Assembly: GCA_006226685.1 (NCBI GenBank)
Contig: SBGG01000084.1
Coordinates: 1-33,408, forward strand
DNA from: Sphingomonadales bacterium
GTDB lineage: Bacteria; Pseudomonadota; Alphaproteobacteria; Sphingomonadales; Sphingomonadaceae
DNA: 33,408 bases
Reading direction: 5' to 3'
Positions within the stretch are counted from its first letter, which is position 1. Each line of letters begins with the position of its first letter. A model generated the notes under the pieces. The model was given only the letters and a program-made list of their open reading frames with translations, did not search any database and was not told the origin of the DNA. Positions 15,919-24,098 of the stretch are shown here, in pieces. Made by a program: the position numbers and the translations under genes.

Positions 15919-17214
15919 ATGAGTTTCATCCTCGATAAAGAGCAGATCAAGCCCGGCCTTATCATCTTCCGACGCGGCGACGTCGGGCACGACCAGTATT
16001 ATTGCCGGATCAGAATCCAGAACGAAGACCGCTACAAGACAATCTCGCTGCGGACGGCAGACCGGCAGACGGCCCGCGACCGCGCGATGGACGAGTATGC
16101 CGATATCCGTTTTCGTGTGAAACACGACGTTCCCGTATTCAACCGCCCCTTCTCGCAGGTGGCGGAGGAATATGCCGACGCCCAACAGCGCCGCGCCAAC
16201 GCGGGCGAGGTCAGCCAAGCCCGCTGCAAAAATATAAGAAGCAAGATCGACGGCCCTCTCAAGGCTTACGTCGGCAGCACACAGATTCATCTGGTTACGC
16301 AAGACCGCTGGTCAGAATATCCGCTGTGGCGACGGGAAAACGGCGAAGGCCGTCGCAAGAGCGTCATCAGCGATTCCACGATCCGCATCGAGATGACCAT
16401 TTTCGCAGCCATCATGAACTTTGCGATCAGCAAGCGATATGTGCCCGCGCATCATCGCTTCGAGGGCATGCCAAAGCTCAAATCGAACCGCCGCGACGAG
16501 TTCACGCTTGAGGAATACCGCAAGCTGCACACCAAAGGCCGCAAGTGGATGAAGGAGGCGACCACGCCGCAAGGCGTCTGGTATCGCCAAGTCTGCTACA
16601 ATTTCATTCTTATTATGTGCAATACGGGGATGCGCCCGCCAGAAGCGAAGAACCTACGCTGGCGGGACATCACCACCGCAAAAGACAAAGACGGACAGGA
16701 AATCCTTGTGCTCTACGTTCAGGGCAAGGGCAAAACCCGCAAGCTGATTGCTCCGATCAGTGTCGGGAAATACCTCGACCGCATCCGCGAGCTTTCCAAG
16801 GCGACCAAGCCGGACGATCACGTCTTTACGATTATCAACGGCAAACCGGCAAAATGGCTCTATCGGGACACCGTCGAAGAGTCATTGAAATACACCGACC
16901 TTCGCGAGGGACCGAGCGGCATTCCCCGCACGACCTATTGCTTCCGCCATACCTACGCCACGCTCCGGCTCTCCGCCGGTGTCGATGTCTATATCCTCGC
17001 CCAGCAAATGGGCACCTCCGTCAAAATGATCGAGCAGCACTACGGGCATGTGAACACCATCAAACATGCCGACCGCGTGCTTATGGGCATCGGCGGATGG
17101 GATGCGATGCATGCCGAAATGAACGCCGAAATCGACGAGCTGGAAGCCAAGGCCAAAGAGGTGCAGTCCATCAAAGCCAAGCAGACGGACAAACCGAACC
17201 GCCCCAAACGCTAG
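15919..17214 (+). CDS. Tyrosine-type site-specific integrase
   Basis: A 431-residue recombinase (start ATG 15919 behind a purine-rich GGAAGCGGAG; GTG 15904 is an alternative). The N-terminal half is the arm/core-binding region (IRSKIDGPLKAYVGSTQIHL). In the catalytic domain, R239 lies in CNTGMRPPEAKNLRW, a beta-hairpin lysine in VQGKGKTRKL, R343 in TTYCFRHTYATLRL, and the nucleophile Y375 in VKMIEQHYGHV. The box-II position that is usually His (HxxR) is Tyr340 here. The gene is 130 nt from the tRNA-Gly-like att core, so it should excise and integrate this element. The C-terminal tail is long and charged (DELEAKAKEVQSIKAKQTDK). Confidence 0.9.
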   Translation: MSFILDKEQIKPGLIIFRRGDVGHDQYYCRIRIQNEDRYKTISLRTADRQTARDRAMDEYADIRFRVKHDVPVFNRPFSQVAEEYADAQQRRANAGEVSQARCKNIRSKIDGPLKAYVGSTQIHLVTQDRWSEYPLWRRENGEGRRKSVISDSTIRIEMTIFAAIMNFAISKRYVPAHHRFEGMPKLKSNRRDEFTLEEYRKLHTKGRKWMKEATTPQGVWYRQVCYNFILIMCNTGMRPPEAKNLRWRDITTAKDKDGQEILVLYVQGKGKTRKLIAPISVGKYLDRIRELSKATKPDDHVFTIINGKPAKWLYRDTVEESLKYTDLREGPSGIPRTTYCFRHTYATLRLSAGVDVYILAQQMGTSVKMIEQHYGHVNTIKHADRVLMGIGGWDAMHAEMNAEIDELEAKAKEVQSIKAKQTDKPNRPKR

Positions 17215-17228
17215 CGCGCATCGCACCA

Positions 17229-17246
17229 GCCATCGAGTTCGATGGC
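17229..17246 (+). terminator. Inverted repeat just after the integrase gene
   Basis: GCCATCGA-GT-TCGATGGC is an 8-bp perfect inverted repeat 14 nt after the integrase stop. It has no T-run, so it is a weak or Rho-assisted terminator or an mRNA 3'-end stabiliser. The two-base spacer would open to a four-base loop. Confidence 0.4.
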
Positions 17247-17752
17247 CGATGCAACAGAGCTATGCGTTTCTGCCGGAGGTCACGACGCGCCGCTGGCGCT
17301 CCCCGGTCGTGGAGTCCGGCCAAGCGGGCACGGGAAAAAGGCGCGCCGAGCTTCAAGCGCCCCTGTGATCGCGTCTTTCCGCGAAGCCGTTGCCTCAGCC
17401 GCTGGCGAACCAGAGGCAATGGATAGCGGGGCCTGCCTTCATGCAGGCCACCCTTACCCCCAAATCGCTATATCTCAGGATATGCCGCTGATCTCTAGAA
17501 CTGCCACTTACGCTTTGCAGGCGTTGGCATTGTTCTCGGCTCCGTCCTGAATTCCCCTTGTCTTGTTTGCATTCCCATCGGGCAGCGTCATGCCCCCTGC
17601 CATGCGCGGGCGCTCATGGCGTCAACAGGAAGCCTCGGCTCCCCCGTCCGCAGGCGTCCGGTCCCCCCAATTTTCCTGTGTGACGCCGCGCCATCGCGCC
17701 TGGCTCTCCGTGGGCACGCCCGAAAGGGAAACGCAAACCAAGGAGAAAAAAC
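17247..17752. other. Gene-free, hairpin-rich leader of the small-gene operon
   Basis: I see no convincing gene. The last 170 bases hold a row of short perfect stems about 22-36 bp apart: 17580-17595 (loop GCGTCA), 17599-17620, about 17631-17640, a CGCG-CCAT-CGCG near 17691, and about 17711-17720. The run ends in the ribosome binding site AAGGAG before ATG 17753. The layout resembles the larger hairpin array upstream of mobC. Confidence 0.5.
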
Positions 17753-17968
17753 ATGACGAAAAAATCCGAAACCAAAGTGCCCGCGCTGATTGCGTGGCAC
17801 GTCAGAGAAGCCAAAGGCGGCAAATCCTTCTGGACGCGCATCGGGGCCGCTTGGCCCCACCAGAACGGCGACGGCCATACCCTGCAACTCGACCTCTATC
17901 CGCTAGACGGTCGCATTGTTCTGCTCCCCCCGAAAGCCGACGAAGCGGCGGAAGGCGGTGCAGCATGA
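17753..17968 (+). CDS. Small conserved mobile-element protein, function unknown
   Basis: 71 residues. The core ALIAWHVREAKGGKSFWTRI, GAAWPHQNGDGHTLQLDLYP, LDGRIVLLPP is a compact beta-rich pattern. Similar small proteins (FWxxIGxAxxHxDGxGxxLxLxxxPLDGRIVL) are common on plasmids and integrative elements, but I know no assigned function. AAGGAG with good spacing fixes the start. The stop overlaps the next start (ATGA), so three genes form a coupled operon. Confidence 0.75.
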   Translation: MTKKSETKVPALIAWHVREAKGGKSFWTRIGAAWPHQNGDGHTLQLDLYPLDGRIVLLPPKADEAAEGGAA

Positions 17969-18150
17969 CCCGCAGCCAGCGCCTCTCCAGTGGGCTTAAC
18001 AGCATCTTTGACCACGTCAGCTTTATGCTCGACAACTACGATAGCATCACCGGCGACGCACGCCGCGACCTCCAAGAGGTGCTCTACATCGTCGGTGCGT
18101 CTCAGGACGAAGCCGCCCAACTTCCCATCGAAGAGGGAGGTGCAGCATGA
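17965..18150 (+). CDS. Small helical protein, function unknown
   Basis: 61 residues from ATG 17965, which overlaps the previous stop by 4 nt; the open frame further upstream is not coding. The sequence RLSSGLNSIFDHVSFMLDNY DSITGDARRDLQEVLYIVGA is mostly amphipathic helix with an acidic end. I do not recognise a family. It overlaps the next gene by 4 nt, so its expression is tied to both neighbours. Confidence 0.65.
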   Translation: MTRSQRLSSGLNSIFDHVSFMLDNYDSITGDARRDLQEVLYIVGASQDEAAQLPIEEGGAA

Positions 18151-18473
18151 GCCGCCTCTGCAAACGCTATACGGAGCATCACGAAACCGTCTGGAACGGC
18201 GTGACCATTGCCATCAGCTACGAACCGCGCTGGCTCAGCCTTGCCGACGACTACGGCCTCGACACGGCCCACCTCGAAATCGAGGCCATCGCGCCAGAGC
18301 GCGCGCCGCTTCCCATCACGGAAACCGGCTATCGCTCGCACTTCACGACGGCAAATGCCGTCGCCGCGATGGGTGGGCCGGTGGCCCTTGTGCGCACTTG
18401 GCTGGACGAAGAAGCCGCGAATCCGGCGTGGCGTCGGCAAGCCGACGGCGCCCGCCAGCTCACCCTCTTTTGA
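18147..18473 (+). CDS. Small conserved mobile-element protein, function unknown
   Basis: 108 residues, third gene of the coupled set. It has an N-terminal Cys/His-containing stretch (LCKRYTEHHETVWNGVTIAI), beta strands (YEPRWLSLADDYGLDTAHLE), a conserved-looking TGYRSHFTTANAVAAMGGPV and an amphipathic end (VRTWLDEEAANPAWRRQ). The pattern looks like a plasmid-type conserved protein, but I cannot assign a function. Its stop codon lies inside a strong hairpin shared with the convergent trlF gene. Confidence 0.7.
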   Translation: MSRLCKRYTEHHETVWNGVTIAISYEPRWLSLADDYGLDTAHLEIEAIAPERAPLPITETGYRSHFTTANAVAAMGGPVALVRTWLDEEAANPAWRRQADGARQLTLF

Positions 18474-18483
18474 GGGTGAGCTG
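18456..18483. terminator. 12-bp hairpin between convergent genes
   Basis: CAGCTCACCCTC-TTTT-GAGGGTGAGCTG in two perfect 12-base arms (18456-18467, 18472-18483). It contains the stop codon of the plus-strand gene (18471-18473) and ends 3 nt before the stop of trlF on the other strand. It probably separates the two converging transcripts. It lacks a clear T-run on the plus strand. Confidence 0.65.
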
Positions 18484-18485
18484 CT

Positions 18486-21482
18486 TCAGTTTAGGTTACG
18501 CAATCTGAGTCTCCGTGCGCGGTCCCTGAAGGCAGCTTCGCCGCCTTCCAGAATCTCGCATACACTACGACGTATTTCAGGATTCTCCAGACTGCCTGAA
18601 ACATAGGTGATTTCGGGCAGCGCATCCGGACGATGCGGGCTGCACGACGCCACGATCACTTGATCAGCATCCGTATTCACCACAAGGTTGGCGTTGTGTG
18701 TGACGACAATGATTTGTCGCCGCTGTTTCGCTTCAAGGAAGCGCTCTACCAGCTCGTCAAAAATGGATTTTGGATCAAGATTCTCTTCCGGTTGATCAAT
18801 GATAAGGGGACGGAGGTCTTCACGATCCACGGATAGATAGAGCAAAAGCAAGACAATCCCCCGCGTTCCGGGGGAAAGTTGTTCAATATCAACACCGTCA
18901 TAGTTTATGCCGTATGCAATCCTGATATGCTTCGTATCATAAAGCCATTCAGAGACTTGCCCGACCCAAGCGCGATATGCATCCGCGTCTGCTCGATCAA
19001 CCGGACTGTGATCCGTGAGTCCCGGCTGATTCTGTTCGAGAAAGGAACCCATAGCAGAGGCGACGGCATCACTGTCACCTTCTTCCCACGCCTTTTGTAG
19101 CATCTTGCGAGCAATAGCATGCAAAGAACCTTGGCCGCGAAATGGTCCGCCCTTTCGGAGATCGAGCAATCTTTCTCCGGCATCCGCCCATGCTTTGACA
19201 TCTGCGATCCGGCGGACGGAAAAAGTCAGCCTCGACAGCGCACCGGTCTCGCTGCCGAGCCGCTCTTTCAGCGGTTCATAAAGGGCGGCAACCTCCATTT
19301 CTTCCGCTCGTATGGCGTCAAATATGAGCTTGTAGCATTCCCTCCGTCGAGCACGGATATGGTCGATCTTGGCCCCGGACGCTTCCGCTTGTGTGATCTG
19401 CGCCTCGATCTTCTGAAGCCCTGCCTGTTCTCGCGAAATCGCTGAGGTCAGTTCCTGTAGCCGTCGCACCTTCGTCTGATCGACGCCTATTAGGTCCTGA
19501 AGGCGCTTCTGCTCTGCTTGCAGGACGTGAATCGTCTGTTGATCGAGACCCTTGCCCGCAGCGAGGTACGAACCCGCGTTCGCATCAGCCAAGGGTACAG
19601 GCGCTACCCCCCTTAACGACTGAAGCTCACTTTCGGCTGCCGCAAGGTGTTTAGACAGGATTGAGTCAACGTCGCCACTGAATACCGGTTCGAATGCCTG
19701 CCATTCCGCGCCCGAAAGCGCGGCGTCGGCATTTTTGTCTTGAAGGCTTGCAAGATACTTTTTCGCAGCGCTTTCGCGGAAATGTATAGCGGCATCTTGG
19801 AGCCGCGTGACGGCCTGTTTCTTCTGATTTAATTTGTCCGCTTTCGTGGACAATCCATCGAGCGCTTTTGTCACGCGATCAAGTTCGTTTACCCGCTCCT
19901 CATTACCTTGGACAGAGATTACTTTCCTGTCTTTGTCAGCCCTCTCTATGGCGTCGAGGGCAGCCTGCTTTTTCTTTCTCAAAGTAGGTAGACTTGCCTC
20001 ACGTTCCCGCTCCGCCGAAAGCGATGTGGATAACTCGGCCAGTTCGTCTTCAAGCGTGGCGCGTTGCGTCCTGAACCGAGCGGCCCTGCTGTCCAACAAT
20101 TCCCCGAAATCCGTTGCTCCGTAGCGGTCGTCCGTCGGATGGGCCTGAAAGATAACGCGCTCGATCTCGCCGAGAAGATCGTTCGTCAGACCGTCGGCCG
20201 CGCACAACTGCTCCACGAACTGTTGCGATAGATATTGCGCACGCGTCTCGTTCCAAAAATCGTTGTCCTCAAAATCCGAAAGATTGGCTTCGGTCGTGCT
20301 GTCATCGCCCCATGACAATTGGGATACGGATTCGGAAAGAAAATTAGCCGCTCGATGTAGGAAGGAGCGCTTGTTTACGCGCGTGGACGAGGTAGCTGCC
20401 GCTCCCGCCGCGATCAAATCGGCGAGCGCAGTCTTTCCAGAGCCGCGTGCGCCGATAATACAGACCAAACCCGGATTCAGAGAAACTGGGCCGCTGGCAA
20501 TCCAAGTGGCGTTGGTAACGTCGACACGTCGGATTGTTTGCGATGGAACAGTTTCCTCCGGCGCTTGGTCTCCGACGAAAGCTCTGGTCGGCTCTATGCA
20601 GGCTTGCTTCAGTCCCTCGAAAGTCGGATCACCCTTGATCCAGCAATAGCGATCTTGGGCCGGGTTTCCCGCACGGTCTCCCGCGTGCGCGTCGCTCCCG
20701 TGAATGCAGGGTTTTCGGCCACCGTAAATTGCATCGAGCTGCGCGCGCGACACGTTATCCGCTTCCCCCAACCAGAACGTGCGCTGTTTGGGATGCGAAG
20801 AGAAAATGACCTGGGCAGCCTTTTCGATTTCTGAACGCTGCGTCGCTTGGGAGGCATCATGCGCCAACCCTGACGTGCCGTCATTGCTTCCGGCGGCAAC
20901 CGCAATCAGCGCATTATCCCTGATCCAAGCAGACCGTTTCCAAGCGTCGTTCAGTTCGTTGAAATCGACCTTGAACTGATTGCAGCCCATGGCAAGCGCT
21001 GTGCGGTCGTCCGGCACAGCCTCGCCTCTGGCGCGCGCATGCGCGCGACCAAGGCTCTTCAAATCTTCAGGACTGCAACGGAAAACCTCGTCATAAGCGC
21101 GAAAACTAAGTTCGCCTAGGAAGCGCTTAATCTGAACAACATGATCATCGTCATCCGGAGAAATCAGCAAGTGGATATTGATGGGGCTGCTCCGGACCGT
21201 GCCAACGCCAAGGCGAAGCTCCACGTTCGGAAAGAGAAGGTCTACGTTTGGAAGCCGCCCTGCGGTCTTGAATTCCAAAGTTTTCTCGTAGCTGTCGAGA
21301 ACATAGTAATCGGTAATACCTAAAGCGGAAATCGTTGGGTCGGCGCACTCGATGCGCGACAGGAAATCCTCCCATCCCGTATCCCCTGTCCTATAATTAT
21401 CGTTAAATATGGTTCCGGGTGTGTGAATATGGGGGTCCCACCGCCGCCACACCGAGCCAACAGAGTAATTCTTTCCCTTCAT
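18486..21482 (-). CDS. trlF: TrlF-family PHP-ATPase of a type III restriction locus
   Basis: 998 residues in two enzyme-like parts. The N-terminus is a PHP-type metal-binding domain with H18-x-H20 in WDPHIHTPGT and later His/Asp blocks (LGITDYYVLDSYEKTLEF, KPCIHGSDAHAG). The rest is an SMC/ABC-like ATPase: Walker A GARGSGKT at 344-351, a long coiled-coil middle (about 450-760), and Walker B RPLIIDQPEENLD around D896, followed by QIIVVTHNANLV. NCBI uses the name TrlF (type III restriction locus F) for this architecture. It is the last gene of the higA-mod-res-trlF operon (22 nt after res), so it probably adds a second nuclease or sensor activity to the restriction system. The activity is not established. 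Confidence 0.8.
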   Translation of the reverse strand: MKGKNYSVGSVWRRWDPHIHTPGTIFNDNYRTGDTGWEDFLSRIECADPTISALGITDYYVLDSYEKTLEFKTAGRLPNVDLLFPNVELRLGVGTVRSSPINIHLLISPDDDDHVVQIKRFLGELSFRAYDEVFRCSPEDLKSLGRAHARARGEAVPDDRTALAMGCNQFKVDFNELNDAWKRSAWIRDNALIAVAAGSNDGTSGLAHDASQATQRSEIEKAAQVIFSSHPKQRTFWLGEADNVSRAQLDAIYGGRKPCIHGSDAHAGDRAGNPAQDRYCWIKGDPTFEGLKQACIEPTRAFVGDQAPEETVPSQTIRRVDVTNATWIASGPVSLNPGLVCIIGARGSGKTALADLIAAGAAATSSTRVNKRSFLHRAANFLSESVSQLSWGDDSTTEANLSDFEDNDFWNETRAQYLSQQFVEQLCAADGLTNDLLGEIERVIFQAHPTDDRYGATDFGELLDSRAARFRTQRATLEDELAELSTSLSAEREREASLPTLRKKKQAALDAIERADKDRKVISVQGNEERVNELDRVTKALDGLSTKADKLNQKKQAVTRLQDAAIHFRESAAKKYLASLQDKNADAALSGAEWQAFEPVFSGDVDSILSKHLAAAESELQSLRGVAPVPLADANAGSYLAAGKGLDQQTIHVLQAEQKRLQDLIGVDQTKVRRLQELTSAISREQAGLQKIEAQITQAEASGAKIDHIRARRRECYKLIFDAIRAEEMEVAALYEPLKERLGSETGALSRLTFSVRRIADVKAWADAGERLLDLRKGGPFRGQGSLHAIARKMLQKAWEEGDSDAVASAMGSFLEQNQPGLTDHSPVDRADADAYRAWVGQVSEWLYDTKHIRIAYGINYDGVDIEQLSPGTRGIVLLLLYLSVDREDLRPLIIDQPEENLDPKSIFDELVERFLEAKQRRQIIVVTHNANLVVNTDADQVIVASCSPHRPDALPEITYVSGSLENPEIRRSVCEILEGGEAAFRDRARRLRLRNLN

Positions 21483-21503
21483 ACCCCCCCCAATACCGCG
21501 CCG

Positions 21504-24095
21504 TCACAGATACGCGGGCAGTTTCGCTTTCCACTCGCTCATCAGAATCAAGGTGCCTTCAACAGTCTCGCCGTTGTTGACCAGTTCTAGCTCGCCAACC
21601 GGCGTGGCCTCGTCCCAACAGAAGTGGTCCGAAAGAAACGCGAGTGCTTCGCGCTTGTAGGCCGTGTCGAGATTGTCGAGTTGGTCTCCCTTTGTTTCGA
21701 GAACCGTGATCCTCTTTTCCTCTCCGTCGCGCTGCACGGCGAAGATGAAATCCGGATAGATTTTGGCTTTCTTCCATCCCTGAAGGCCGTATTGCGTGCG
21801 CGCGACGTTTCGATGCCACCACGCCAGCGTCTTCTCGCCGTCGAGATAGACAGCCACATCCCGCTCATCGCTGTTCAGCTCGTTCTCATAGACCGGCGCG
21901 AACAGGCTCTTTTCGAGCGGGCCGCCCGCACGGTTCAGGAGCTGGCGTCCATCCTCAGGTTCGGCTGTTTCGACGCTGAATGGCATCCGCCAGTTGCGGC
22001 CATCGAGTCGCAGCCGGAACTGAATGCGTCCCGCAGCCACTTCGGCTTTGAATAGGGCTTCGGCGCGCGCGTTGCGCGCTGTATCGAGACCCTTGCGAAG
22101 CTCTTCCGCGATCAGGCTCGATAGTTGCCCGAGCTTGGCGTCATCGAAGCCCCGCGCCCGAAGGGCAGCCATCGTCGCGCCGACAATCTCGCGCCCGACG
22201 AAGGGATTGGGCACAATATCGGAGATCATCCGGACGGCATGCGCCGGATCAAAAGCGAGGATTTCCGTGTTCGCGGCAACCGTTTCGCCGACGAACAGCT
22301 CATCGCCGTCGTCGGAGAGACTGATGCGCTGTAGCTGGCTTTCTGCTGCTTGCGCATTTTCGGGAATGCGTTCGGCGATTTCTTGCGGATCAAAGCCGCG
22401 CCAGTCGATAGCCGAGAGAACATCGGTTTCGTAGTCGAGGTCGCGAGCATCCTCGCCATCCACGACCATGACCTTTGGCAGATAGATTTCCGTAGTCGCG
22501 AAGGCCGGACGGCGCTTGATGCTGCGGGAGACTTTCCCTGCTGCGCTCTTGTCGTCCTGTGTCACACGCAAAACCAGATCGCCGAGGCCGTCTTGTTCCA
22601 AGCCGTCTTTGATCGCGCCGACCACCGTGGCGGTGTCGGCATGATGGGTAATGACGTGGCACTCGTCGAGCGCATCAACGCCCGTCTTGAGCGCGCCGGG
22701 CTGTCGGAGGATGCGTCCGACAAGCTGCGTCATGGCTTTGAGGTTGGCGCTGGCCGCAAGGCTGCACAGCACGTAGGCGAAGGGACAATCCCAGCCTTCT
22801 TGGAGGGCTTGCTTGGTGATGATCGCTCGCACCCGATTGGTGGGCGACAAAAGGTCTTGGTTTTCGGGATCGTTGAGATCGTTCTGCTGCGCGGTTTTAA
22901 TGGCGATTTCCGCCTGATCGAAACCCGCCGTCAGGAGCCAGTCCTTCACGTCATCGGCATGAATATGCCCGCTCTCGCGCTGATCTGCGCCTGTGCGCTC
23001 GACCTGAATCAGCATGATGGGCCGAATGTACCTGCCTGTGTCCGCGCGAAACTGGCGGGCTTCGGCATCAAGAGCGTTGAGCTTAGCCAGCGCCGCGTTG
23101 AGCGTCGCCTTCCAGTCATTGCCCTGCCGGGGATCGAGATTGAGCGGCATCTTAATCATGCCTTCCCGATCAAGCTCGCGCCCCGTGACTTCCACCAGCA
23201 CGTTTGCATACCGGCCCTCACGCGGATTGCGCCCGCCGCGCGGCTGCACATCCTGCGGCGTGGCCGTCAGCTCCAGCACAAAACACGGGTTGAAGCCGTA
23301 GAGCGTTCCGAACGCCAAATCGGAAATAGCGCGGTGCCCTTCGTCCATCACGACCACAGGGCGGATGACCCGAAGCGCGTTCCCGAGGGAATCTTTCACC
23401 ATCGGGAACATACCCGTATAGGCGGATAGGTTCGGCGTGCGGTCGATTGCGGCCTGATGCGCCTGTTGTTCGCCTTCGGGCGGGAAGAAGCCGTGGACAT
23501 CGCCCCGGTCCTGAAACATCTTCAGGGAATCCTGCGTCTCGCGGTTCGCGGATTGCAGCATCAGCAACATGACGCAGAGGTTGGTTTCCACGTCCCGCGC
23601 ATCGAGCCGGTCGGTCTTCTCCATGATCTTCACGCGCCCCGCCGCCGCACGGTCGAGCGCTTGGCGATAGGGATGCTGACGATCTTTCAGGCGCTTGAGC
23701 GTCTGCGTGTAAATCGCCTCGTTCGGCACGATCCACAGGACGAAGCCGGTGTTGCGGTCGAGATAACGGCCCATCACCCGCGATACGGCGGAGACGGCAA
23801 GCCACGTCTTGCCGCCGCCTGTCGGCACTTTTAGCACCGCATTGGGCACAGGACGCTCGCAGCCGTCCATGCGAGGCGAGAACGGAATGGCAGCGCGGGA
23901 AGCGGGCAGTTTACCTGCCGCTTTCAGCGCTTCCCAAGCCTCTTTGGCGAAGTCCGGTATGGCGAGGCCGAGGTCGGGGTCTTGCGCCGCAAGCGCCACC
24001 ACCTTATCCGCGCGCACTTTCTTTTCCTTCAAAAGGTCAAGATAGGCGTCAAGCGTCGAGAGGACGCGGTCCTGATAGTCGAGCTGCCGATACAT
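21504..24095 (-). CDS. res: Type III restriction enzyme, Res subunit
   Basis: 863 residues: an SF2 helicase-translocase joined to a nuclease. Walker A is in VLKVPTGGGKTWLAVSAVSR (GGGKT at 93-97), motif II is DEGH in VVVMDEGHRAISDLAFGTLY, motif III is LELTATPQD, and motif VI is LVGRILRQP. The C-terminal PD-(D/E)xK nuclease has D782 in IYPDFIFAVQ and E800-x-K802 in VLETKGDQLD. With Mod it forms the complex that cuts foreign DNA after meeting two unmodified head-to-head sites. It starts 3 nt after the mod stop. All key motifs are present, so it is probably active. Confidence 0.9.
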   Translation of the reverse strand: MYRQLDYQDRVLSTLDAYLDLLKEKKVRADKVVALAAQDPDLGLAIPDFAKEAWEALKAAGKLPASRAAIPFSPRMDGCERPVPNAVLKVPTGGGKTWLAVSAVSRVMGRYLDRNTGFVLWIVPNEAIYTQTLKRLKDRQHPYRQALDRAAAGRVKIMEKTDRLDARDVETNLCVMLLMLQSANRETQDSLKMFQDRGDVHGFFPPEGEQQAHQAAIDRTPNLSAYTGMFPMVKDSLGNALRVIRPVVVMDEGHRAISDLAFGTLYGFNPCFVLELTATPQDVQPRGGRNPREGRYANVLVEVTGRELDREGMIKMPLNLDPRQGNDWKATLNAALAKLNALDAEARQFRADTGRYIRPIMLIQVERTGADQRESGHIHADDVKDWLLTAGFDQAEIAIKTAQQNDLNDPENQDLLSPTNRVRAIITKQALQEGWDCPFAYVLCSLAASANLKAMTQLVGRILRQPGALKTGVDALDECHVITHHADTATVVGAIKDGLEQDGLGDLVLRVTQDDKSAAGKVSRSIKRRPAFATTEIYLPKVMVVDGEDARDLDYETDVLSAIDWRGFDPQEIAERIPENAQAAESQLQRISLSDDGDELFVGETVAANTEILAFDPAHAVRMISDIVPNPFVGREIVGATMAALRARGFDDAKLGQLSSLIAEELRKGLDTARNARAEALFKAEVAAGRIQFRLRLDGRNWRMPFSVETAEPEDGRQLLNRAGGPLEKSLFAPVYENELNSDERDVAVYLDGEKTLAWWHRNVARTQYGLQGWKKAKIYPDFIFAVQRDGEEKRITVLETKGDQLDNLDTAYKREALAFLSDHFCWDEATPVGELELVNNGETVEGTLILMSEWKAKLPAYL

Positions 24096-24098
24096 GCA

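Noticed and set aside
17242..17550. Open frame right after the integrase
   Set aside because: No ribosome binding site, no protein-like pattern, and it is one of several overlapping open frames in GC-rich sequence.
17563..17964. Upstream extension of the 61-residue gene
   Set aside because: It would overlap the whole previous gene in another frame; the ATGA junction at 17965 gives the natural start.
22350..23429. Long plus-strand frame opposite res
   Set aside because: It is a shadow of the res reading frame; the helicase motifs are on the minus strand.
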